Assembly: GCA_041583495.1 (NCBI GenBank) | Contig: JBFHFS010000036.1 | Coordinates: 1 to 49,603 of the forward strand | Direction: 5' to 3' | DNA length: 49,603 bases | Source of the DNA: JBFHFS01 sp041583495 | Lineage (GTDB): Bacteria; Bacteroidota; Bacteroidia; Bacteroidales; Marinilabiliaceae | Shown here: positions 1 to 6,715 of the stretch, piece after piece | Numbering within the stretch: the stretch's first letter is position 1 | Layout of the letters: every line of letters begins with the position of its first letter | The notes under the pieces: generated by a model | What the model was told of the DNA's origin: nothing | The model's database searches: none | Seen by the model: only the letters and a program-made list of their open reading frames with translations | Position numbers and translations under genes: made by a program

Positions 1-71
1 AAAACGCTGCAACCCAATACCAATGCCTCTTGTTATACTCTCTTCCCATTGGAAAAGCGGCTGCAAAGGTA
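1..71 (-). repeat. Promoter-leader repeat, copy A
   Basis: This is a direct repeat of the element at 140-208. On the minus strand it reads as the -7 end of a promoter followed by a leader that contains CCAATG and, about 20 bases on, CATTGG (a 6-bp inverted repeat), and it closes with TTGCAGCG. The two copies agree almost completely over the first 25 and last 20 bases and differ in the loop. The transcript runs off the left edge, so the gene it serves is not visible. Confidence 0.7.
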
Positions 72-93
72 AGGACTTTTTATTCTCCTGCAA
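64..93 (-). promoter_or_regulatory. Bacteroidota-type promoter A, leftward
   Basis: On the minus strand the -33 TTG lies at 93-91, then a 19-base spacer, then the -7 element TACCTTTG at 71-64. This matches the Bacteroidota primary sigma factor consensus. Transcription would start near position 57 and leave the window. The A-rich DNA upstream resembles the flanks of strong stable-RNA promoters in this phylum (inference). Confidence 0.75.
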
Positions 94-139
94 CTTTATC
101 TTTTAGTTTTATTGAAAAACTTTTCAACCCTCCAGATAT

Positions 140-208
140 CGCTGCAATTCTCAATACCAATGCTTCTTTTTATCCTCTCCTCCCATTGGAAAAGCGGCTG
201 CAAATATA
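140..208 (-). repeat. Promoter-leader repeat, copy B
   Basis: Second copy of the leader unit at 1-71, about 136 bases upstream of it in transcription direction. It keeps the GCAGCCGCTTTTCCAATGGGA start, the CATTGG return arm and the TTGCAGCG end. A run of mixed A/T sequence separates the copies and includes the -33 element of promoter A. Confidence 0.7.
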
Positions 209-233
209 GAGCTTAATTGATGCAGTATCCAAA
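201..233 (-). promoter_or_regulatory. Bacteroidota-type promoter B, leftward
   Basis: On the minus strand TTTG (233-230), a 21-base spacer and TATATTTG (208-201) form a second consensus promoter in tandem with promoter A. Both drive the same leader sequence, so transcripts from B would contain the leader twice. Confidence 0.7.
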
Positions 234-292
234 TGAATATCAAAAAACTTTCACCCTAATACTGCAACCTCCAGTTAATCAATCCGAAAAAA

Positions 293-724
293 TTACTTTT
301 CCGCCTGCTCAACATTTTCCTGTTCTTCCTCATTACTCATCTTCTCAATGGCTTCGGCAGAAATAACACCTTTATCTTTAAGCAGATTGTACCAGGAAAA
401 CACTTTCTTAATATCTGAGGCATAAACCTTTTCCGTATCATAGTCGGGAACGATTTGTCCAAAAGCTTTAGCTAATTCAGCACCAGAAACTTTTGTGGTT
501 ACCTCAATGCTTTGCTCATACATGCGCACGAATACATCTGCCAGTTTCACATCTCCTTCTTCGGTAAAAATTGAGATGTCCTCCAGCGAGCTGATTCGTG
601 ATGTGGCATAAGCCGGCATCCGTTTGCCATCGACCAATGATTCAACAATAATGCTGTTCTTGGTGTTCGAAAGCATCTTATAAAGACCGGGCTTACCGGA
701 AATGGCTAATATTCCTTTTAACAT
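293..724 (-). CDS. DUF5606 family protein
   Basis: A 143-residue cytoplasmic protein matching the Bacteroidota family DUF5606 by its N-terminus (MLKGILAISGKPGLYK, then a block around NSIIVESLVDGKRMPAY). No catalytic motif, signal peptide or membrane segment is visible. The first 70 residues look like a compact beta-rich domain, followed by a helical part and an acidic, Glu/Gln-rich tail. The function of the family is not known. The start is an ATG with no competing upstream start. The gene stands alone, leftward, about 100 bases downstream of the djlA-like gene and just upstream of the tandem promoters at the window edge. Confidence 0.8.
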   Translation of the reverse strand: MLKGILAISGKPGLYKMLSNTKNSIIVESLVDGKRMPAYATSRISSLEDISIFTEEGDVKLADVFVRMYEQSIEVTTKVSGAELAKAFGQIVPDYDTEKVYASDIKKVFSWYNLLKDKGVISAEAIEKMSNEEEQENVEQAEK

Positions 725-827
725 AATTATCCAGGTTTAATTTCGCTGCAAAAATAATACAAACATTGATTCGACAAAGGGGAATCAAAAATATAAAAAG
801 CTAAATCCGCAGGTTTATTTGAACTAA

Positions 828-1553
828 TTAATTGAGCCCTCGCTCCTTTTTGATTAGATCATAGGCCTCATTCACTTTTGAAAACTTTGCATGTGCCGAC
901 TTCTGAAATTCAGGACCCAGGTGAGCCACTTTATCGGGGTGAAAACGCAGGGCCATATTTCGGTAGGCCTTCTTAACCTCCTGGTCGGTGGCAGAGGGGG
1001 TAATTTCAAGGACTCTATAGGGGGCCTCACGATTGGAGTAAAACATATTAAGCACCGACTGATAATCTGCGGGGGAAACCCCAAGTCCATCTGAAATTCG
1101 CTGAATCTCATTAACCTCTACCGGATTGAGCACTCCGTCGGCCATGGCCACGCCAAAAAGGAGATGCAACAGTTGAACCCGACTATCGTAATTAAGGTTC
1201 ACCCTGATTTGGTGACAAACATCAGAAAGAGGAATCTCTTTTTTGATAATATCGCGCAACACTTTTAACGCTTCGCCCGCCTGATCTACCCCCAGCATAT
1301 TAACCAGGTAGTTTTTAACAAAATCCAGCTCCGAACGCAGCACCTTCCCGTCAGACTTCATGACGGCAGCCATCAACACCAGGAGGGAAACCACAAAGCC
1401 ATCCCGGGCACTGCCCCTGCCAAATGATGAAGTGGTTGCTTCTGAGGTCATGGTTTCAGCCCTGCCCCCAAGAAACATTCCAATGATTGCCCCTATGGGG
1501 CCCAACACCCACCATCCAAGTCCAAATCCTACTAAAGAACCTAAAAAACCCAT
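828..1553 (-). CDS. djlA: TerB/J-domain co-chaperone, DjlA-like
   Basis: A 241-residue membrane-anchored DnaJ-type co-chaperone. The first 30 residues form a Gly-rich hydrophobic segment with GxxxG spacing, as in the DjlA transmembrane dimerisation helix. Residues about 50-170 form a TerB-like helical domain (conserved MKSDGKV and MADGVLN acidic sites). Residues about 178-240 are a J domain with the HPD motif at 205-207, so it should stimulate the ATPase of DnaK. This order (membrane helix, TerB, C-terminal J domain) is that of DjlA. The gene lies 208 bases downstream of coaE, a gap in which I see nothing, and may be transcribed with it. The symbol is by architecture; the exact client is unknown. 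Confidence 0.85.
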   Translation of the reverse strand: MGFLGSLVGFGLGWWVLGPIGAIIGMFLGGRAETMTSEATTSSFGRGSARDGFVVSLLVLMAAVMKSDGKVLRSELDFVKNYLVNMLGVDQAGEALKVLRDIIKKEIPLSDVCHQIRVNLNYDSRVQLLHLLFGVAMADGVLNPVEVNEIQRISDGLGVSPADYQSVLNMFYSNREAPYRVLEITPSATDQEVKKAYRNMALRFHPDKVAHLGPEFQKSAHAKFSKVNEAYDLIKKERGLN

Positions 1554-1761
1554 AATTCAAAAAAATTAAAAAAAAGAAGTTTGCTTGCCTGGTCCCGCCA
1601 AGCCGCCTAATAACCTCTTTAAACTGTTATTAAAAATAGATAAAACATATAAACCTCTTCCAAACGCTCCAAAGGAGGAGCCCTTCAGATGTCCCACCAC
1701 AAAAGAAAAAATTCTCCTGCTTTCATGGGTTTTATGGATCAACTCCTACTACACAACAATG

Positions 1762-2355
1762 TCACTCTAGCCCGATTATAGCCTTATAAATCTTTAGCAC
1801 CTGAGGAATTACCAAATCATGATCATTATTGTGGATGATAAAATCGGCCAGTGGCATTCTTTGCATATCGGTCCACTGCCCGTCCATTCGATCCTTTACC
1901 ATTTGAGGTGTGCCACCATCCCGACTGACCACGCGTTGAATACGAACCTGTTCAGGAGCCGTGACCAGGATGATAAAATCAAGATGATGATGTCCCCCAC
2001 TCTCCAGCAATATGGCCGCCTCTTCGATTACCATCTGTGTTTCAAAATGCTGAGCCCAATGGAGAAAATCTTTCTGTACCACCGGATGAACCAGTTGATT
2101 TACCTTTTCCAAAAGCCCCTTATCCGAAAATATTTGACTGGCCACAAAAGGACGGTTTAATTTACCCTCTTCCGTATATGCCCCCTTTCCAAGCAGGGAT
2201 TTATAACCGGTTACAATGTCCGGATGTTGTTCCGAAAGTTCGCGTGCCCGGCTATCGGCATAATAGACCGGCACCCCCAGGGCCTCAAACACCCTGCAAA
2301 CGGTACTTTTCCCGCTCCCAATGCCACCGGTAACACCCACTTTCAGCAATTTCAT
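1762..2355 (-). CDS. coaE: Dephospho-CoA kinase
   Basis: Phosphorylates the 3'-hydroxyl of the ribose of dephospho-CoA, the last step of coenzyme A synthesis. The 197-residue length is normal. The N-terminus has the P-loop GGIGSGKST (residues 10-18), followed by the CoaE signature region with YYADSRARELSE, and a lid region rich in Arg (QRVVSRDGG). The ATG at 2353-2355 is the natural start, since the P-loop is close to the N-terminus in this family. It follows ybbR in the leftward housekeeping block, as in many Bacteroidota genomes, but here 363 bases separate the two. Confidence 0.95.
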   Translation of the reverse strand: MKLLKVGVTGGIGSGKSTVCRVFEALGVPVYYADSRARELSEQHPDIVTGYKSLLGKGAYTEEGKLNRPFVASQIFSDKGLLEKVNQLVHPVVQKDFLHWAQHFETQMVIEEAAILLESGGHHHLDFIILVTAPEQVRIQRVVSRDGGTPQMVKDRMDGQWTDMQRMPLADFIIHNNDHDLVIPQVLKIYKAIIGLE

Positions 2356-2460
2356 CCCTATATTATTTGTTTCAACAAAAGAAAATAGAACTCTCCAAAA
2401 AGTCCCGGATTGGCTTCACCCAACTATGCCTCTTTGCATTAAAGTCACCGACTATTTATC

Positions 2461-2703
2461 TTAGAGGTCTGTTTTTTGATATTCCTGTCGGCTCGTTTTC
2501 AACCAACAGAATTGCCTATCAGAAAAAAACCATCCAGGTTTTCCACTACCGTTTCTAGCCCAAATATACTCCCAAAAGCCAAATCTTAAAATCTTTCTGC
2601 CCGGACCGTTTCCTGCTACGGCTGAACAGAATCCATTTAACAGGGCAGTCTGTCCCAATGTAACCCGAAACGGAAGGTTGGTGGTTTGGGGATTGTATTT
2701 CAT
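2461..2703 (-). CDS. Possible small protein between ybbR and coaE
   Basis: An open frame of 80 residues starts at an ATG 15 bases after the ybbR stop codon; the AAGG overlapping that stop could act as a ribosome site. The product is rich in Trp, Gly, Phe and Arg and poor in acidic residues, with no signal peptide or clear membrane segment and no family I recognise. It could be a real operon member, a fragment of an older gene, or a chance reading frame in a non-coding insert. The rest of the 363-base gap, 2356-2460, shows nothing else. Confidence that it is expressed is low. Confidence 0.25.
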   Translation of the reverse strand: MKYNPQTTNLPFRVTLGQTALLNGFCSAVAGNGPGRKILRFGFWEYIWARNGSGKPGWFFSDRQFCWLKTSRQEYQKTDL

Positions 2704-2718
2704 ATTAACAGGCAACCT

Positions 2719-3738
2719 TCACCGTTTTTTTTCAAGCAGGTACTCCACAAAAATGGGAGAAAACTTTACGGCTTTAACCCCATCGGGTATTATAGCCAGG
2801 TTAACCTTTAACCGGGTAGGCGGATTGGCCATAAAAACAGGAGAAACATCTACCAGTGCCTTGAATTGAGACCGGGTAATTTTACCAAAATTACTGACCC
2901 CCACATGAAAGGAGATCTGGACCTCCGAAGGGAACGTTTTTATTCGTAAACTATCGGGCAGTCCCTGAATCTCAATGGGAACTTTTAGGTTAAGTTCAGT
3001 AAAGGGCTCTACCGGAATCATCACCGACACTTTTCGGAAAGAACCAGAAACGCCTTTTGGTAAATCAAGCAGCACACTGGTTTGGATGGTATCGGCCAAT
3101 TCCTTTAGTGAGAGCAGGGTGGTCGGGATAAATGAAACCGTATCGACCACTCCTTCTAAACCACTCACCTCGACGGAATCGGGTGCAATAACCCATGGAC
3201 CACTCTGAGTATATTGTTGTTGAAAGCTCATCTGGCTTTGGAGTACCACGGGTACTTTTCGGGTTACTCTGGTGATTAACGGAACAAAAAGCGTATCGGG
3301 TGCCAGCTCCACCAGCTGCATGCCCTGCGACAATTGCCCCACAATGCGGGTACTCTCATTGTGAGTCAACACAAACGCCCCTTCCCTTCCGCCCTTTTCA
3401 ACAGGTTTCATTCTGGAAACATCAAAAGTCAGGGGCAAAAATGAATTACTTAAACGGTAACGCATAATATCGAAACCTCCGGCCCGCACCTTTACATTGA
3501 TCTCTCGGTTAAAATCATCGGGAATCATCTTGTTGGAGGGAATATTAATCAGCCGGACCGGATAGGTAAGGGTAGCTGTATAATCCTTTCGCAATGCATT
3601 TAAGAACCAGAAGCCCGTCGATATGACCAGAAAGATTAAAAACATCACCACATTTTTGTCCTGCCGGACTTTATTGAGCCAGTTAATTACCCTTTCAGAA
3701 ATAGGGAACAAAATTACTTTTAAGCTCTTTAGCTTCAT
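2719..3738 (-). CDS. ybbR: YbbR domain protein (CdaR-like)
   Basis: A 339-residue protein with one N-terminal membrane helix (about residues 29-48, after a basic cytoplasmic stretch) and an extracytoplasmic part made of YbbR-type beta repeats; PVRLINIPSNK, VPVVLQ and VPIEIQGLP mark successive repeats. In Firmicutes the homologue CdaR regulates the diadenylate cyclase CdaA; in Bacteroidota the role is unproven and no cyclase gene is nearby. I chose the ATG at 3738 (MKLKSLKV) over an in-frame TTG 18 bases upstream. It is separated from yajC by a terminator-like hairpin, so it may have its own weak promoter. Confidence 0.8.
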   Translation of the reverse strand: MKLKSLKVILFPISERVINWLNKVRQDKNVVMFLIFLVISTGFWFLNALRKDYTATLTYPVRLINIPSNKMIPDDFNREINVKVRAGGFDIMRYRLSNSFLPLTFDVSRMKPVEKGGREGAFVLTHNESTRIVGQLSQGMQLVELAPDTLFVPLITRVTRKVPVVLQSQMSFQQQYTQSGPWVIAPDSVEVSGLEGVVDTVSFIPTTLLSLKELADTIQTSVLLDLPKGVSGSFRKVSVMIPVEPFTELNLKVPIEIQGLPDSLRIKTFPSEVQISFHVGVSNFGKITRSQFKALVDVSPVFMANPPTRLKVNLAIIPDGVKAVKFSPIFVEYLLEKKR

Positions 3739-3796
3739 CGAGTATGGATTTATCAATCTTTCCTTGCGTTTTCTACATCAAAAACAATGTAAAAGA

Positions 3797-3834
3797 ATGA
3801 AAAAAGCCAATGATTTACAAAAAAATCACTGGCT
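3797..3834 (-). terminator. Intrinsic terminator after yajC
   Basis: On the minus strand, arm 3834-3823 pairs with arm 3816-3805 (AGCCAGTGATTT with AAATCATTGGCT, one wobble or mismatch), followed at once by TTTTTTC. It lies 44 bases past the yajC stop and would end or attenuate the nusB-yajC transcript before ybbR. Confidence 0.7.
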
Positions 3835-3877
3835 CATCACACTTTAAAACCGGTTATGCAGGCCAGGCCTGCATCCT

Positions 3878-4192
3878 TTATTTTTTCACGGCGTCAGACA
3901 TATCCATGATAACACCCGCTTTATCAATCTTTATATTCACATTATCGGCAATTTCAACCACCAAATAATCCTGTTTCAACTCGACGACCTTACCGTAGAT
4001 ACCTCCGGTTGTAACAATTTTATCACCCTTTTTAAGGTTTTCACGATATTTACGCAGTTCCTTTTGCCTTTTCATCTGAGGCCTGATCATAAAGAAGTAG
4101 AACACAACAATGATCAACAAAAAAGGCAACAATTGCATCATCATATTTGGGGCACCATCGGCACCCGAAGCCTGCAAAAATAAACTCATCAT
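3878..4192 (-). CDS. yajC: Preprotein translocase subunit YajC
   Basis: A small inner-membrane accessory subunit of the Sec/SecDF-YidC translocon. The 104 residues contain one membrane helix (about 18-37) followed by the typical FFMIRPQMKRQKELRKY junction and a beta-rich cytoplasmic tail (GDKIVTTGGIYGKVVEL). Length and motifs are standard. The start is one of two adjacent ATG codons (4192 or 4189). It sits 51 bases after the DUF1573 gene in the nusB block. Confidence 0.95.
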   Translation of the reverse strand: MMSLFLQASGADGAPNMMMQLLPFLLIIVVFYFFMIRPQMKRQKELRKYRENLKKGDKIVTTGGIYGKVVELKQDYLVVEIADNVNIKIDKAGVIMDMSDAVKK

Positions 4193-4243
4193 AACAATAT
4201 AATTTTAGTTTTAAAATTCAATTAAAAATGTTCAGCAATATAA

Positions 4244-4696
4244 CTAATTTTCACGAACCTGTGCAACAATAGTCAAGAGGATTGTTTTATCAATATTCGC
4301 CCACTTAACCTTCACCTCTTGATACTGAAACCCTTTTCGGCCCTGGCTATTAAAAATCACCTCTACATATTTCCTCTCCCCTTTCAACACCGGTTGCCGG
4401 GGAAAATCAGCCTGGGTACATCCACAACCCGTGTCCACCTTTTCAATTATCAAGGATTGTTGACCCTGGTTAGTAAAGTAAAACCGAACGCTCACCTCTT
4501 CCCCCTGCCAGATCACCCCAAAGTCATGAGTGTCTTTTTCGAAAACAGCCAGCCCGAAAACTTGGGTGGTGTCAGCCGACAGGCGTTTATCTTCTTTCTG
4601 ATCCCCCTGTGAGCGGGAGGTGGCAGGAGGATTACAACCTGACAATAAGCACAGACAAACACCAGCCACAAGCAAACTCTTTACCCATTCCCTCAT
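4244..4696 (-). CDS. DUF1573 lipoprotein
   Basis: A 150-residue secreted lipoprotein. The N-terminus is a signal peptide with a lipobox ending LLSGC (Cys at about 21). The mature part is one DUF1573 beta-sandwich related to ASH/immunoglobulin-like domains, with the family hallmark TGCGCT and FPRQPVLKGE. The family is very common in Bacteroidota; its molecular role is not established. It starts six bases after the nusB stop codon, so the two are clearly co-transcribed. Confidence 0.88.
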   Translation of the reverse strand: MREWVKSLLVAGVCLCLLSGCNPPATSRSQGDQKEDKRLSADTTQVFGLAVFEKDTHDFGVIWQGEEVSVRFYFTNQGQQSLIIEKVDTGCGCTQADFPRQPVLKGERKYVEVIFNSQGRKGFQYQEVKVKWANIDKTILLTIVAQVREN

Positions 4697-4702
4697 TTCG
4701 CC

Positions 4703-5647
4703 TTACAATAAAAGACCCTTACCGGATTTCAGAAACCGTTCATCATCTTTCAAATGCTCGATTATCTTATCCAGGATCCCATTAATAAAGACGCCGCTTT
4801 TGGGTGTTGAGTAGTGCTTCGCAATTTCGATGTATTCGTTAAGGGTAACCTTTACAGGAATCTGGGGAAATTCCATCACCTCGGCTAAGGCTATCTTCAT
4901 CAGAATAATATCCAAAAAAGCCACCCGGTCGATTTCCCAATTTTTCGAAAACTCTTCGATTAGCTTCAGATACTCATCCCCGTTAACAACCACCTTACGA
5001 AGAAGACTTTTCACAAAATTCCGGTCATCATCATCCTTAAACTCTTTTTGCAACGGTTGCTCTGCCCCATTTCCGAGGCTAAACTCCTTGATGGATTTAA
5101 CCACCATGCTCAATATAAACTCCGACTCGTCGTTCCAAAATATACTCTGTTCCTCAAGGAAGACATACAACGGTTCGTATTGCCCAATAACCTTTTCATA
5201 GAGTTTGGCCACAAACTTCTTGTCCTCTTCATAGGATGGCGTTTCGCACTTCAGATATTCTTTGTAGAGCTCCGAATGGATAACCTCTTCATAAATGTTG
5301 CGAACCATTGCCGGATTATTACTCCACGAAACCCCAGTAGCATCCACATACTTCAGTAATTGTTCGTTGGTGCGCAATTGGGCCACCACCTCATTGTCCA
5401 CGAAGATTCTCACAGGGTTTAGATCCGCTGAGGTAGGCCTGTTTTTCTTCAACCCCATTTCAATCCGTTTTTCAGCGAAATTGCTAACTTCCAGAATAAG
5501 TAAAAGAAGAAGGTGGTATAACTCGTAGGATTTAGAGATGCTGTGAAACAAATCTTTTTCGGCTCGCTGAAGGTTTTTTTCGCCTCCTTTATGATAGCCG
5601 TACACTGTTTGCATCACTTTAACACGGAGCAATCGTCTACTTAGCAT
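4703..5647 (-). CDS. nusB: Transcription antitermination factor NusB, long form
   Basis: NusB binds boxA RNA with NusE (ribosomal protein S10) in antitermination of rRNA operons. This protein has 314 residues, about twice the length of the E. coli protein, as is usual in Bacteroidota. The NusB fold lies in the C-terminal part, about residues 190-305 (NWEIDRVAFLDIILMKIAL, then FPQIPVKVTLNEYIEIAK and KSGVFINGILDKI). The N-terminal half begins with MLSRRLLRVKVMQTVYGYHKG, the family start. It is the first gene of the leftward block and has a consensus promoter 40 bases upstream. Confidence 0.93.
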   Translation of the reverse strand: MLSRRLLRVKVMQTVYGYHKGGEKNLQRAEKDLFHSISKSYELYHLLLLLILEVSNFAEKRIEMGLKKNRPTSADLNPVRIFVDNEVVAQLRTNEQLLKYVDATGVSWSNNPAMVRNIYEEVIHSELYKEYLKCETPSYEEDKKFVAKLYEKVIGQYEPLYVFLEEQSIFWNDESEFILSMVVKSIKEFSLGNGAEQPLQKEFKDDDDRNFVKSLLRKVVVNGDEYLKLIEEFSKNWEIDRVAFLDIILMKIALAEVMEFPQIPVKVTLNEYIEIAKHYSTPKSGVFINGILDKIIEHLKDDERFLKSGKGLLL

Positions 5648-5686
5648 TTGAGAATGAACTTTGGTTTAATAAAAATATTCCATCGG

Positions 5687-5716
5687 CAAAAGTAAATGTT
5701 TTTTTGCTCTCCACAA
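5687..5716 (-). promoter_or_regulatory. nusB promoter
   Basis: On the minus strand TTG (5716-5714), a 19-base spacer and TACTTTTG (5694-5687) fit the Bacteroidota promoter consensus. The start site would be near 5680, leaving a leader of about 33 bases before the nusB ATG. The rest of the gap to the divergent DUF3276 gene (5717-5942) is A/T-rich with no other clear element. Confidence 0.75.
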
Positions 5717-5942
5717 GACTTTGGGATCGGGTAAAAAGGATTATAACCTTTTTTAAAGTATGTCCGGTATTAAGTTCTTGGGACTGAAATGCTAATCATA
5801 AGAAACCTTTTTTAAAATTTCTCGTTAAAGAATTTGAATTTTAGAAAAATTCTGTAAACAAAACTTGGTTTTTTTCAAAAATTATTACCAATTTTGGACA
5901 GAAGAAACATATTGTTTTCTTATTCAAAAAATAAATAAAAAG

Positions 5943-6329
5943 ATGGAAGGATTTGACAAAAACGAAGAAATTGAAAAGAAGGACGGGTTTGAAAGAAACC
6001 AGGAAAGGGACGACATCTTTTCAAAAGCGGTAAGAGCAGGCAAGCGGACCTATTTTTTTGATGTGAAGGCTACGCGTAAAAACGATTACTACCTGACCAT
6101 TACAGAAAGCAAAAAGCGCTTTGAAGATGATGGCCGGTTCAAGTTTGAAAAACACAAACTTTTCCTCTACAAGGAGGATTTTCAAAAGTTTGCAGATGGA
6201 CTGAAAGAGGCCGTAGATTTTATTCAATTGGAACAAGGCGTTGCGGAAATGAGAAAAACTGAGGAGCCTACCGAAGTATTCTCAACCGAAGAATACACCA
6301 ATGTTGACTTTGAGGATCTAAATAAATAG
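5943..6329 (+). CDS. DUF3276 PUR-domain protein
   Basis: A 128-residue protein of family DUF3276, bacterial relatives of the eukaryotic PUR-alpha nucleic-acid-binding domain. The core begins with FSKAVRAGKRTYFFDVKAT and continues YYLTITESKKRF and KLFLYKEDFQKFADGL, the beta-beta-beta-alpha pattern of one PUR repeat; it probably binds single-stranded DNA or RNA as a dimer. The frame is open back to 5865, but the upstream residues are unlike the family and the ATG at 5943 gives the expected start. The C-terminus is acidic. It is transcribed alone and ends at a strong terminator. Confidence 0.85.
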   Translation: MEGFDKNEEIEKKDGFERNQERDDIFSKAVRAGKRTYFFDVKATRKNDYYLTITESKKRFEDDGRFKFEKHKLFLYKEDFQKFADGLKEAVDFIQLEQGVAEMRKTEEPTEVFSTEEYTNVDFEDLNK

Positions 6330-6375
6330 TTTCTTCTACCCAACCAGAATCATAAACATACCTTGACATTTCGAC

Positions 6376-6410
6376 AAAAAACGGAGTCACTATTTAGTGC
6401 TCCGTTTTTT
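6376..6410. terminator. Bidirectional intrinsic terminator
   Basis: AAAAAACGGAG at 6376-6386 pairs with CTCCGTTTTTT at 6400-6410, extended by CAC/GTG around a six-base loop. U-rich on both strands. It ends the DUF3276 transcript. Confidence 0.85.
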
Positions 6411-6660
6411 AAATAGAGGTACCCCAAAAGCCCATGCACGTGCAAACCCATTAGTGCCGGGAATGCCCTGTATTATTGACCTGAGGCAAACACCCGGATT
6501 AAAGTGCACCCGTCATCTCCAGCAACCTATTGGGGTCTTACGCATAACCCTTTGGCTGTTTTAGGAGAACCGACTTTTCGATGCCGTAACGATCTGGGAG
6601 GCTATTCAAACCATTCTCCATTTTACTCATACGGGTCCTTAAAACCCCTATTTGTTGGTA
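6411..6660. other. Intergenic region upstream of feoAB
   Basis: About 250 bases without a convincing gene. It contains a perfect 10-bp palindrome TGCACGTGCA at 6435-6444. A 62-codon open frame at 6504-6692 has no recognisable product, overlaps the promoter and is not called. I see no obvious Fur-type box. Confidence 0.4.
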
Positions 6661-6691
6661 TTGTTGATGAAGTTTGTAATAACTACTTTTG
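6661..6691 (+). promoter_or_regulatory. feoAB promoter
   Basis: TTG at 6661-6663, a 20-base spacer and TACTTTTG at 6684-6691 match the Bacteroidota consensus. A start near 6698 leaves a short leader carrying a good ribosome site, AAGGAG, six bases before the ATG at 6716. Confidence 0.7.
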
Positions 6692-6715
6692 ACCCCTTAA
6701 TATAAGGAGTGTTCA

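Noticed and set aside
1..71. Repeat units at the left edge as a CRISPR array or IS end
   Set aside because: Only two copies; each is better explained as a promoter plus leader, and no transposase is near.
1585..1770. 61-codon rightward open frame between the djlA-like gene and coaE
   Set aside because: Overlaps the end of coaE, has no ribosome site or family resemblance, and its codon choice is unlike real genes here.
6504..6692. 62-codon frame upstream of feoAB
   Set aside because: It covers the feoAB promoter and has no recognisable product; probably chance.
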